This document shows, in pieces, positions 36,601 through 47,597 of a stretch of 64,000 bases of DNA. The stretch is from Hexactinellida sp. DTS-2022 (Eukaryota; Porifera; Hexactinellida), in the NCBI GenBank assembly GCA_028753945.1, contig JAPNXP010000004.1, positions 1,612,001 through 1,676,000 on the forward strand. Reading direction: 5' to 3'. Under the pieces are notes generated by a model. That model searched no databases and was not told the origin of the DNA. It was given only the letters and a program-made list of their open reading frames with translations. Both the position numbers and the translations under genes were made by a program. Position 1 is the first letter of the stretch. Every line of letters starts with the position of its first letter.

Positions 36601-36874
36601 AATAAGGATGTAAGTAATTAGAATATAGTCATATCCAAAATATCTCAGAAACTGGACAAAAAAGGCCCCTTTTCATGTATGACTACTTAAATGAATTTGT
36701 TGCATGGTGTTAAAGAATTAATTATTTCGTTTTTAAAACATATTCTGGTTAATAACATCCGAACACATCCCATTGCACCCCTTCCGAAACAAAATTAACA
36801 AAAAAGGCATTTTCGCAACACCCTAGGCCCGCCTACTGTATATTTATTAGGAAGGAAATATGAAACAATTTATA
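33679..36874 (-). mobile_element. Inverted-repeat transposon with hAT-like gene
   Basis: Inverted repeats of ~215 bp inside the Helitron ends (33679-33895 versus 36574-36874, the latter with a small extra segment): ACAAATTCATTTAAGTAGTC on the left and its inverse on the right, through TATTAGGAAGGAAATATG. The homology continues outward into Helitron sequence on both sides. No target duplication recognised at the 33678/36875 borders. Confidence 0.7.
34039..36250 (-). pseudogene. Divergent hAT-like transposase relic
   Basis: Broken gene of an uncharacterised animal TE family. N to C on the minus strand: a Cys-rich region (CETCVNLKARFECLFDILCC ... CRNCPF, ~36040-35880); LPKLARMCDRYGISDRAGAS and DVIDHSKLRRERK (35580-35410); a core near 35130-34985 reading LGCDGTPVNTGPHGG, then IEIELGKPCQQAMCGIHTNE followed by LPLRH; and a C-terminal PYPCHSQYVERWVKEVTDAS to PHFNVKK (34200-34045). 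The CDGT-x-x-NTG ... C-x-x-H-x-x-EL order parallels the 702-aa protein at 19.3 kb. Several frameshifts and stops; inactive. Subfamily unnamed. Confidence 0.75.
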
Positions 36875-37576
36875 TCTATACTATTAAAACATAAGGCTGT
36901 ATTCATGTGTATGTGTTTATATTTGATAGTATGTTCCGAGTTGATTAAAGAAACTGGACAGTTCCAAATCTAATTTTGACAAACAGGGGAAAATTCACTT
37001 AATCGCTTAACTCTCGAAAAATCTGAAAATTTGATATAACATGTACATTAATGATGCGGAGATGTTGATCACATCAGATTATGGATATGCTCACTCATTA
37101 TCGAACCGTTAAAATTCACAATGATAAATTTTACCATTTTAGACCCATTTACGCTATAATTAATATTAGAAGAATAAACCACGTTGGCAGGGGTTTGCAT
37201 ACGTAGATCATTTTGATGATTGATTTTCTCGATTTCATTTCTCGAATGATTTGATTTTGATTGATTTATGAAAACTCGGGAGTAGAACAAAAACTAATTA
37301 TATCTTCGTATTTGGAAATGATTTGATTTAGATTTTTGATGATTTGTGGTGAATCAAAATGATTTGATAATAGAATTTTCAATCTCACTTTTTGAATGAT
37401 TTGATTTTGATTCATTATTAACATAAAATATTGTGATTGATTTGATTTAAAATCAAAATCAATGATTCATATGTAAAGCCCTGAAATTTAGTCTTAGTCT
37501 GTCCACAACACAACCGCTTCGCAATTGTTGTGTGGTTGTGTAATTCCGCGAAGTGATCTAGCAAGGGAAACGCAAG
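36875..37576 (+). mobile_element. Non-autonomous Helitron with nested MITE
   Basis: Starts TCTATACTATTAAAACATAA, has the ACAACCGCTTCGCAATTGTT palindrome and a mutated 3' end (CTAGCAAGGGAAACGCAAG). MITE 37188-37483 is inserted just before the palindrome. Confidence 0.8.
37188..37483. mobile_element. hAT-type MITE with TTTGATTTTGA repeats (296 bp)
   Basis: CAGGGGTTTGCATACGTAGA ... ATTCATATGTAAAGCCCTG; interior of GATTTGATTTTGATT repeats. No exact duplication at the borders. Confidence 0.75.
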
Positions 37577-38357
37577 TATAATAAATATAATGTAGAAAAA
37601 GGTGAAGTTGGTCAGTTTGATTCAGTTGTAGGATTATTTTTTCCGATTAATGGCTATACATAGTAGCTTAGAAAAGTTCAATTCTAAAACAAAATTATCA
37701 ACTACCATGAAGGTATGACCTAAATCTCAAATTGAAATTTGATAGAACATGCACATTAATAATGTAGGAATGTTGGTTACTTTATAATATTATTCTGCTT
37801 CCATATTTATGATCAAATGAAGCCGTAATCATTAAAATTCACATCGTCAAATTTGATCATTATAGACCTATTTGCGTCATAATTTAAAAATAAAATTTTG
37901 ATTAAAATTTAAATATCAACTAACCTGTCTGCTAAGAATTGTCCGTCCTTATGAATCATATCAATTTCTTCTGAATCTTCAATATCTTTAGTAGTCGCGA
38001 TTAAAACTAATGGTATTCCCCATAGTTTACTGTTGCGAGCTTTAGTAAACCATCTTATATCTAATAATTTATAAATCAATTCAATTTGTGGGTAAGCATT
38101 ATAATATCAATTTTTTGGAGGCACAATATTTTAGTATTTGCTTGATAATGTCTAAATTTTAACAATGCTGTTTGCATAGGTGTAATTCTAGATTTTTTCT
38201 CCAGCTGAGCTGAATGACAAAGTATTATATGCATAATTGGATACATGATTAAATATTGTTTGGAATAGCAAAGCTAGTTCATAATCAATTATTTAAATTA
38301 AAAATGGATTTGGCTAGAAAGTAAGACATTTGCGTACTCATTAATAGCGTCTCTACA
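37577..38357. other. No recognisable gene or element
   Basis: AT-rich; 37680-37880 weakly resembles Helitron interior (AACATGCACATTAATAATG). Confidence 0.35.
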
Positions 38358-38775
38358 TCAATACTATTAAAACACAAACCATTATATACCTATGTGTGCA
38401 TTGTGTGTGTGTATATATATTTGTTTGTATGTTCCGAGTTGATTGAAGAAAATGGACGGTTTCCAAATGTGATTTTGGCATATAGGGGTACTTTTGGCAT
38501 CCGCCAACAAGTTGAGGTTTCCACTCAAAATTTCTCACTATGTACTCGCCAAGTTATGACGTTTGTCACATTTCGAGAACCTTGAAAATTTACTTATCGC
38601 ACATAATTCCCGCCCTCTAAGAGATAAAATATAATATAATAGAAAAATATAATAGAACATGTACATTAATGATGCGGACACGTAGGTCACACCAGATTGC
38701 CAATATGCTTACTCATTATCGCATGATGACGTAATCACTAAAATTTCAAATTGTTAAATTTGACCATTTAGGCCA
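38358..38775 (+). mobile_element. Helitron, 3'-truncated
   Basis: TCAATACTATTAAAACACAA at the 5' end, interior collinear with 10405-10800, lost before the 3' hairpin. Confidence 0.8.
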
Positions 38776-38864
38776 GGCTTTAATCCAGGAAAATTTCCCG
38801 CGTGCCTAGATTAAGATTGAGCTCGCTCACACGCGTTTAACAATTAACAAGTCAGTGGCTTCAA

Positions 38865-39070
38865 CAAAGCTGGGCACTAAAGCGTTAATTAACGAAGTTA
38901 AATTTTTCACTAACAATTTAACTTGTAAGTTTACTTTGAACATCATGAACGGACTAATTAACTTCAGTTACAAGTCCGGTTGTTTCTTATACTAGTATAC
39001 AGCAGTTTTTATTGGTAAACGGATTAACGATTAACAAAGTTAACATTTTGATTAACTGTGCCAACCTTTG
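38865..39070. mobile_element. hAT MITE with GTTAAC-like repeats (206 bp)
   Basis: CAAAGCTGGGCACTAAAGCG ... CTGTGCCAACCTTTG, exact 8-bp duplication GGCTTCAA (38857-38864, 39071-39078). Interior of TTAAC/GTTAA repeats. Confidence 0.9.
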
Positions 39071-40360
39071 GGCTTCAATTCTAATTGGATGAGTCATTAG
39101 AGGTATTCAAAATCATCGCCCGACATGCACATACCGATAAAGAATTTATTACTGTGCCGACTATACTATAGTATAGTGGCCCAGTTCTAATCTTAGTGCT
39201 TTGGTTAGTTATTATTATTATTCTTCCGTAGCTCATCCACAGAACAGAGTTTGATTAACTAACAACCCAAATTTGCAGGACAGGTGTCTCATGGGTTACA
39301 GATGTGCACCTGGGGTTACGATTTTTGATTAACAAATTTTGGACACATGTTTAACACCTTTCAAAATTTGTCTGGTCCATAACTCAAAGAATGTTATACT
39401 AAACCCCCAATTTTTATTTCATCTTTGGATTCATCTTCAAATTCTGCGTCTGATGGGTAAAGAAATTTTTAGTAATGGGTTTAATTTCTGCCATAAATGG
39501 GGGTTGAAATTTATTTGTTTACTCACACTTCAATTTCAGTAAACTGTTAAATCTAATTCCATTGTTTCAACTTGTAATAATTATATTGATTAAACTTGTT
39601 AAATCTTACACTATTGTTTAAACTTGCGATAATTATATTGATTCCACTTGTGAAATCGAGTAGGCTTCTATTTTCTATTTGAAAACTAAGATTTTACATT
39701 CCACAACAACGACAGATTATGTATTATATTTACTTCTGCATAGAATATTCTTGCACAATGGATACATGACATATTTAATTCTAATTAATTAGCTCTGTGT
39801 TTAATGTATAGAAATGGTTCCAACTTCCAAATAGATTATTGGGATTATCGAGTGCGCTGAATTCAAATATGATAGTGAAATTCAATTTAAGTGAATAATT
39901 ATTGCAAAAGATTGAACTTAATATATTTTGATGTACATAATATTGGTGTTAAATTATTAATAGATTAATTAAATATTTATACAAATTATCTAAATTTTAT
40001 TAATCTCAGAAATGATATAAGATAGAAACAAACTTTAAATTTATCAATTGGTCCTTATGGCACGTACCACCTATACAAGTGGATCTTGACACCTTAAGGT
40101 GATGATGACATCGTCAAAAAAATGTATTTTTACAATTTTGTGAATTAAATAATTCGCATGGATTGGTTGGAGTTGGGTGAACACCCAACACGCACTTTAA
40201 GAAATGCTGACTCAGCACATATTATATTCTACTGAAACTTGAATATCTCTCAAATGAAGTGAGCTAAAACGAAACTTCCAACTCACTAAGGGTCGTTGCC
40301 TTTTGAATCACTTTTCTGAAATAGTTTAACACCTTCATAGTGATGATGACATGGCGAAAA

Positions 40361-40485
40361 AAAAATCCAAAATTGCAGCCTGTGCCGACAGCATGTTCCA
40401 TTGGAGGCACTATCAATAAACCACCACCAAAATATAGTGCCACCAAAGGAACATGCGTCGGCACAGCTGCAATTTTGGATTTTTT
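40361..40485. repeat. Hairpin repeat, copy 5
   Basis: AATCCAAAATTGCAGCCTGT ... ACAGCTGCAATTTTGGATTT around the loop ATCAATAAACCACCACC. Confidence 0.85.
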
Positions 40486-41560
40486 ATTATTATCCTTCCG
40501 TATCCACTCCACAGAACAGAGTTATATTTACTAAGAACTGAAATTTTCAGGATAAGTGTCTCATGGGTTACAGATGTGTACCTGGGGTCACGATTTTTTA
40601 TCACATTTTTTTGGACACATTTTTGCACCTGTTTAATATTGAAACAGGAACAATAAATAGTACCCGAAAATTAAATTTATATGCATTCGATAGAGAATTA
40701 AATTCTACACCTTTTCACAGTGCACGAATTTTCAAATTGTACTTAGTTTGTGCCACAATTGAGTTGCAAGTTTCCTTTGTTTACTAACCCTTCAGTACAA
40801 TTGAAAGTGTTAAATCTAATTCTATTGTTTCAACTCGTTATTATCATATTGATTCAACTTGTGAGATCGAGTAGGCTTCTATTTTCCAATTGAAAACTAA
40901 GATTCTACATTCCATAACAACGACAGATTATGTGATTATATTTCCTTCTGCAAGAATACTCTTACACTGTTAATATACTGACGTAATTAATAATAATTAA
41001 TTAAGTCAGTATATGACTTATATAGATGCTCCCAATTTGTTTATTAGGGGTTATCGAGTGTGTGGAATTGAAATTTGATAGCCAAATTAATTAATTAATT
41101 ATTTATGACAAAATAATTAAACTTAATAATTGTAAGTTGACATTGAAATTGGTGTTAGATTATAAATAATATTAATAATTATTTATACTAATTAATTAAA
41201 TATCATAAATCTCAGAAATCAAATAAGGTAGAAACAAACTTCCAATTTATCAATTGATCCTTATGCCACGTAACACCTCTACAATGGGTCTTGACACCTT
41301 GAGGTGATGATGACATCGTCAAAAAAATGTGTTTTTACAATTTTGTTAATTCGATATTTAAAATGGGTTAGTTGATGTTGGGTGATGACCCAACACTCAC
41401 ATAAAAAATGCTCAGTCATCAGCTATTATATTCTACTCAAACTTGAATATCTCTAAAATTAAGTGAACTAAATGGAAACTTCCACCACTCTAAGGGTCGA
41501 TGCCTTCTGTAACACCCTTTTGAAATAATTTAACACCTTCATAGTGATGATGACATGGCG

Positions 41561-41690
41561 AAAAAAAAATCCAAAATTGCAGCTGTGCCGACAGCATGTT
41601 CCATTGGAGGCACTATCAATAAGCCACCACCAAAATATAGTGCCACCAAAGGAACATGCTGTCGGCACAGCTGCAATTTTGGATTTTTTT
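41561..41690. repeat. Hairpin repeat, copy 6 (most perfect)
   Basis: About 50-bp arms from AATCCAAAATTGCAGCTGTG to GGCACTAT and back, with two or three mismatches; loop ATCAATAAGCCACCACC. Confidence 0.88.
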
Positions 41691-41699
41691 ATAAACTGT

Positions 41700-42637
41700 C
41701 AACTCTTGATATTATGAAGTGCTAGAGAACGTAGTTTCATTTCGTTATATGCGGAGTCTGCTATAAACGGATTTCGTTATAACTGGAGTTCGTCAGATGC
41801 AAAATTAGTTATTTCCGGAGTAAAGTCAATAACTTATAGCCTATATGAATTTCGTTATATCCATTTCGTTGTAAACGAAGTTTTAATAATGTTATAAGAT
41901 AGTTAGATAGAAGGATTTCCGAATCATTGAACGAATTCGTTATATCTGATTGGGTAAAACGTGAGCTGACTATAGATCGGGGGGGGGAGCGGCCAATGTT
42001 GGATGTTGGGGGGCCACGACCCCCCGCCCCCCCTTTCGTAATATGCTATAAATTAAAAAGAATAAAAAATAAGATTAGAACTAAGAAATAGTACACAAAT
42101 TTCACAAAGTACATTTAGAATTTTAGATAGATTCACACACAAAAAAAATCTCCAATCCTCAGTAAGCATCACCACAGGGATCTCCTATTTAAAACAATTT
42201 AAAAGGATTTAGATTGAGTGGATAGTTTCTGAAAAGATTAATTGAATAAATAAGGCAAATTCTTAGATATCATGAATATACAATTTGATATTCACGATGA
42301 AATTTACAGTTGTTATAGGAGCACTTTACAATAGACGAACAAAAGTACAAGATCATTTCTTATACAAACCGGTGAATATAATAGTAAAACAGTCTTGATA
42401 GGATAATCTGGCTAAAGGTTAGGATCATGCATTTATCCCCTTTTAGAAGAAAAATCAGATTTGAATCTAATCCAATTTTAAATATTAAAGAACTCGTTTT
42501 CAAGTCCATCAGATGAACACATCTTTTGTAACGTGCTCGAGTGCAGAAGAGATAAGCAGGACATACTATGAAGATACAGGTAGGAAACAAGTAATTAAAT
42601 GTGTATAAGAGATAAAATTTAGGCAAAAAAGTTTATC
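41700..42637. other. Gene-free; partial TIR-like sequences
   Basis: 41735-41960 holds several TTTCGTTATA-type repeats like a decayed pogo MITE; 41975-42040 is a poly-G/poly-C segment like a hAT end. No gene. Confidence 0.4.
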
Positions 42638-43735
42638 TCCACCATGGCCTACTTAATATACGGCTATATATGTCGCCGAGAAGGCCATAAAACAAAGAGG
42701 CCAGTTTCTAATTTTCAAAATGGAGAATTGATCTTTATTTGAATAATTAGCAATGATAGAGCTGAAAAGTGTATTATAACTATATAGGAATATGGTATCC
42801 AGGTATACATAGCACCCTCCAGAATTGTGATATGTCATCATCTGATGACGTTATGGTTATTTTGGTTGCGAATTATCTTGTTAAACTAGCATACTTTTAA
42901 CATAGTTAAACGCGTTATAAATGTTCAAAATTGGAACATGGTTATACCCAGAAGTAGTAGAATAAAATATATCGAAATTATAAATGGAATGTTGACACAT
43001 TCCTCGGTTTCCATGGAAATGTATATTTCCCAAAATGTGCCATAACTCATAAAACTAATGAATGTTATGTAAACCAGACTGGTACTGATCTGTCCGGAAT
43101 AGATAACTTCCTATTCATCGATAATACATTTTATATGCCTAACTTCAATAATTTTTGAGATAGTGAGTCATTACCTAATAATGAATTAAGTTAAAATTAT
43201 CTCATTATCTCAAAGATTATTGAAGTTAGGCCTATAAAATGTATTATCGATGAATAGGAAGTTACCTATTCCGGACAGATCAGTACCAGTCTAGTTTACA
43301 TAACATTCATTAGTTTTATGAGTTATGGCACATTTTAGGAAATATACATTTCCATGGAAACCGAGGAATGTGTCAACATTCCATTTATAATTTCGATATA
43401 TTTTATTCTACTACTTCTGGGTATAACCATGTTCCAATTTTGAACATTTATAACGCGTTTAACTATGTTAAAAGTATGCTAGAAAAACAAGATAATTCGC
43501 AACCAAAATAACCATAACGTCATCAGATGATGACATATCACAATTCAGGAGGGTGCTATGTATATCTGGATACCATATTCCTATATAGTTATAATATACT
43601 TTTCAGCTCTATCATTGCTAATTATTCGAATAAAGATCAATTCTCCATTTTGAAAATTAGAAACTGACCTCTTTGTTTTATGGCCTTCTCGGAGACATAT
43701 ATAGCCGTATATTAAGTAGGCCATGCCTCCACCTA
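42638..43735. mobile_element. Foldback element, ~525-bp arms
   Basis: Left arm ~42642-43163 and right arm ~43200-43730 are near-perfect inverted copies around a ~35-bp centre. Outer ends ATGGCCTACTTAATATACGG and its inverse. Flanks CTCCACC on both sides suggest a 7-8-bp duplication. Non-coding. One arm is homologous to the interior of 15297-15935. Confidence 0.9.
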
Positions 43736-43739
43736 ACAT

Positions 43740-44127
43740 TCAGGACAAGACTTTGAAGTTGGCAAATAACAAATTGGAGTATAGAAACCTGTGGACAAGG
43801 TAGCAATAGATGTTTGGATATGGATTCGTGCAAATTATTAATACAAGTTGGATCTAACCAAAGGCGGCGCAAGGGTGGGACAGGGGGGGGGTCGAGCCCC
43901 CCTGGAGCTGCAATAGAATATCATCCTCATAAGGATGTTACAACCTCTGTACGAGGTTATAATATAGAAATTATATTTATGTTGTCCCTGTACCTTTGAA
44001 TTAGAATGAATATTCGAAAAATGAAAGCATATACATAGTAATTGCAATTCATTTGTTTTCATTTCTTAATCACTAATTCACTATCTAAGTTATATAATTC
44101 ATTAAAAATGGCAAATAATATATATTT
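43740..44127. other. No recognisable gene
   Basis: Contains GGCGCAAGGGTGGGACAGGG at 43865-43884 and a short GGATGTTACAACCTCTGTAC palindromic area; nothing assignable. Confidence 0.35.
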
Positions 44128-44980
44128 ATTACTGTGCCGACTATACTATAGTATAGTGGCCCAGTATTGGTCTTAGTGCTTTGGTTAGTTATTATTATTA
44201 TTACTGTGCCGACTATACTATAGTATAGTGGCCCAGTATTAGAATCACTGCCTTTATTTTTTTTTTTATTTTTTTCTCCGTAGACGGTGCCCTGGCCTGA
44301 GCTTAATAGTTGATGGGCTGAAACTTGGCATGTAGGTGCGATGGGACCGTCTAATTTGCACCTGGGGTTACGATTTTTGATTAACAAATTTTTGACACAT
44401 CTTTAACACCTTTCAAAATTTGTCTGGTCCATAACACAAAATATGTTTTACTAAACCCCCAAATTTTATTTCACATTTGGATTCACCATAAAATTCTGCG
44501 TCTGAAGGGAGAAGAAACTTTCAATAAAGAGTTTTATTTCTGCCATAAATGGGGGTTGAAATTTCTTTGTTTACTCACACTTCAGTTTCAGTATAACTGT
44601 TAAATCTAATTCCATTGTTTCAACTTGTAATAATTATATTGATTTAACTTGTTAAATCTTACTCTATTGATTCAACTTGCGATAATTAAATTGATTTAAC
44701 TTATAAATTGCAGCTGGCTTCTATTTAATTTACCATACAATGGATTAAATAAAATAATATAATATAAGGAATTTGTTGACTTAATTCAACTCAACCGTGG
44801 ATAACAATGCTAAGATAAATAACTAATAATATAATTTATTATCAATACATAATGAATGAATGGCATCAAACTCAAGATGGTTTAAGATAGAAACAAACTT
44901 CAAATTTATCTACCGTTCCTTGTGACTCGGACCAATTAACAAATGCTTCTTCACACCTTGGGCGTTGATGACTTGGCGAA

Positions 44981-45111
44981 AAAAAATCCAAAATTGCAGC
45001 CTGCGCCGACAGCATGTTCCTTTGGAGGCACTATCAATAAACAACCAACAAAATATAGTGCCACCAAAGGAACATGCGTCGGCACAGGGTGCAATTTTGG
45101 ATTTTTTTTAT
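44981..45111. repeat. Hairpin repeat, copy 7
   Basis: AATCCAAAATTGCAGCCTGC ... GGTGCAATTTTGGATTTT, loop ATCAATAAACAACCAAC. Confidence 0.82.
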
Positions 45112-46190
45112 CCGTAGCCACTCCACAGAACAGAGGTTTATCAACTAAGAGCCCAAATTTTTAGCACAAGTGTCTAATGGGTTACAGATGTGCACCTGGG
45201 GTTACGATTTTTGATTAACAAATTTTGGACACATCTTTAACACCTTTCAAAATTTGTCTGGTCCATAACTCAAAATATCTTTTACTAAACCCCCAAATTT
45301 TATTTCATATTTGGATTCATCTTAAAATTCTGCGTTTGATGGGAGAAGAAAATTTGTTAAAATTGGTTTAATTTCTGCCATAAATGGGAGTTGAAATTCC
45401 TTTGTTTACTCAACACTTCAATTTCAATAAAACTGTGAATTCTAATTCCATTGTTTCAACTTGTAATAATTATATTGATTCAACTTGTGAGATCGAGTAG
45501 GCTTCTATTTTCTAATTGAAACCTAAGATTTTACATTCCACAACAACGACAGATTAAGTGATTATATTTATTTCTGCGAGAATATTCTTGCACTGTTAAT
45601 AGACTGACGTAATTAATTATAATTAATTCAGTCAGTATATGACTTATATAGATGCTTCCAATATGTTTATTAGGGGTTATCGAGTGTGCGGAATTGAAAT
45701 TTGATTACCAAATTAATTAATTAATTATTTATGACAAAATAATTTAACTTAATAATTGTAAGTTGACATTGAAATTGGTGTTATATTATAAATAATATTA
45801 ATAATGATTTATACTAATTAATTAAATATCATAAATCTCAGAATTCAAATAAGGTAGAAACAAACTTCCAATTTATCAATTGATCCTTATGCCACGTAAC
45901 ACCTCTACAAATGGGTATTGACACCTTGAGGTGATGATGACATCGTAAAAAAAATTTGTTTTTACAATTTTGTTAACTCGATATTTAAAATGGGTTAGTT
46001 GAAGTTGGGTGATGACCCAACACTCACATAAAAAATGCTGAGTCATCAGCTATTATATTCTACTGAAACTTGAATATCTCTAAAATGAAGTGAACTAAAT
46101 GGAAACTTCCGCCACTCTAAGGGTCGATGTCTTCTGTAACACCTTTTGAAATATTTTAACACCTTCATAGTGATGATGACATGGCGGAAA

Positions 46191-46315
46191 AAAAATCCAA
46201 AATTGCAGCTGTGCTGACAGCATGTCCCATTGGAGGCACTATCAATAAACCACCACCAAAATATAGTGCCACCAAAGGAACATGCGTCGGCACAGCTGCA
46301 ATTTTGGATTTTTTT
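46191..46315. repeat. Hairpin repeat, copy 8
   Basis: AATCCAAAATTGCAGCTGTG ... CACAGCTGCAATTTTGGATT, loop ATCAATAAACCACCACC. Confidence 0.85.
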
Positions 46316-47597
46316 ATTCTAATTATGAAATTTTCAAGTATTCCTAAATGCCTTCACCGCTGTACCAATCGACAATTCCCTCCTCTGCTGTAGCTCGTTT
46401 ATTACTATAAATTTGATGGCTTTCTTAAACTTTATACTATAGTCTTGTAATGGAGCATTAAAAAATATAAATTAATTGTGCCCCCCCCCCTGAAATCCCC
46501 ATGCCCCCCTGAATAAAAATCCTGGCGCCACCACTGGATATGACGTTGTGCGGAAACGATAAAAAATTGCATTATTGCCAAGCTTTAAGGAGATAAATTT
46601 GCGTTCTTAATTTTGGCATAATAGTTACAGAGTAGTGTTTGTTTACAATGAAAATAAGAAATAATTGTTGTTCATCTTCCCACAAGAATAAGTATAGGGG
46701 TAGATGACGTATTTCAGCCTGGAACATCAAACAACACAAATAGTATAGTTTTGGTGCCAGAAAACTAACGTTAATTCTAGTAGAGACTATTATGGCGTCA
46801 CAAAAGATTTGAAATAAATATTAGGTGAACAGTAATCAAAGTGTTTCCTCGAATTTATACAAATTGTTTTTTTGAATTTAAACTATTCAACAAATAAATG
46901 AATAAATGGTGGAATATTAATAGGACAAATGAGCAAGAATGTACTTTCGTAGATGAGATATTCTGCTGGAGAGATATTGAAAGTGCCAGAAAAATATTTG
47001 GAAAGAGATCGCACAAAAATTAACTAGTTTTGTGAATAACAGGTCTGTGGAAGAATTCAGGAAGAGTGATACGTTAATTGATGTTTCCATGTTTTAGTGA
47101 CTTAAATCTTGCTGATGAGTAAAAGCGAACAATGATAATTCGAATAACTGGATATATCAAGTTGTTTCCTACTGTTGCTTTATTCTACCTGATAAATGCT
47201 GGCTGTATAAATACAATTGGAAAATATTGATCCAGTGACAATTATAGGCGTGTTCATTTACATTTTCTGCAAACCTCTCGGGGAGCCCTCGGTCAATGTC
47301 GAACCGAAGGTCATTTTGATCCGAAGGCAATATTACTGTAGGCTGAGTCCCACCCCGAATACACAAGCAACTAGTATATTGAGCAAATGCCCTACATAAA
47401 ATACACTTTGATGGGTCTGTAAGACACCAGAGAACCCAAGCAAGAGTTTGGGATTATAATATTTCATCCTTAGTCAACTCCACTATTCTTCAATATAAAT
47501 ACAATACTATCATACTACATTTCGCCACTAACATTCTTTCTTTCTAGATTTTCTCAACTATCTATACTTACTTTCAACATTTGACGTTTTTGAGATT
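46316..47597. other. Gene-free; one hAT end fragment
   Basis: 46480-46548 (CCCCCTGAAATCCCC ... GGCGCCACCACTG) looks like the right end of a hAT element without a left partner. The remainder may be the upstream part of the integrase element but shows no terminus. Confidence 0.4.

Larger units (their letters stand above)
39150..41690 (+). repeat. Hairpin-family block with hairpins 1.2 kb apart
   Basis: 39152 opens with ACTGTGCCGACTATACTATA; then (TTA)n, the CACCTGGGGTTACGATTTTT body, a TTTCAACTTGTAATAATTAT tail, a GAGTGCGCTGAATTCAAATA segment, AGATAGAAACAAACTT, hairpin copy 5 (40361-40485), a second body and hairpin copy 6 (41561-41690). Module order matches 44128-46315. Non-coding. Confidence 0.8.
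44128..46315 (+). repeat. Hairpin-family block with hairpins 1.2 kb apart
   Basis: Two tandem starts (ACTGTGCCGACTATACTATA at 44132 and 44209), the TCCGTAGACGGTGCCCTGG body, tail repeats, hairpin copy 7 (44981-45111), second body, hairpin copy 8 (46191-46315). Hairpin spacing 1210 bp versus 1200 bp in the 39-41 kb block. Confidence 0.8.

Noticed and set aside
40340..40534. Short open frames through the hairpin copies (also at 44943, 46181)
   Set aside because: The repeat makes similar peptides, but frame and length change between copies, so no selection on protein is apparent.
24337..46315. CRISPR-like array from regularly spaced hairpins
   Set aside because: Spacing is irregular overall (0.9-10 kb), flanks are repeated rather than unique spacers, and the DNA is eukaryotic.
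46480..46548. Full hAT element at 46.5 kb
   Set aside because: Only a right end (GCGCCACCACTG) is visible; no matching left end or duplication was found.
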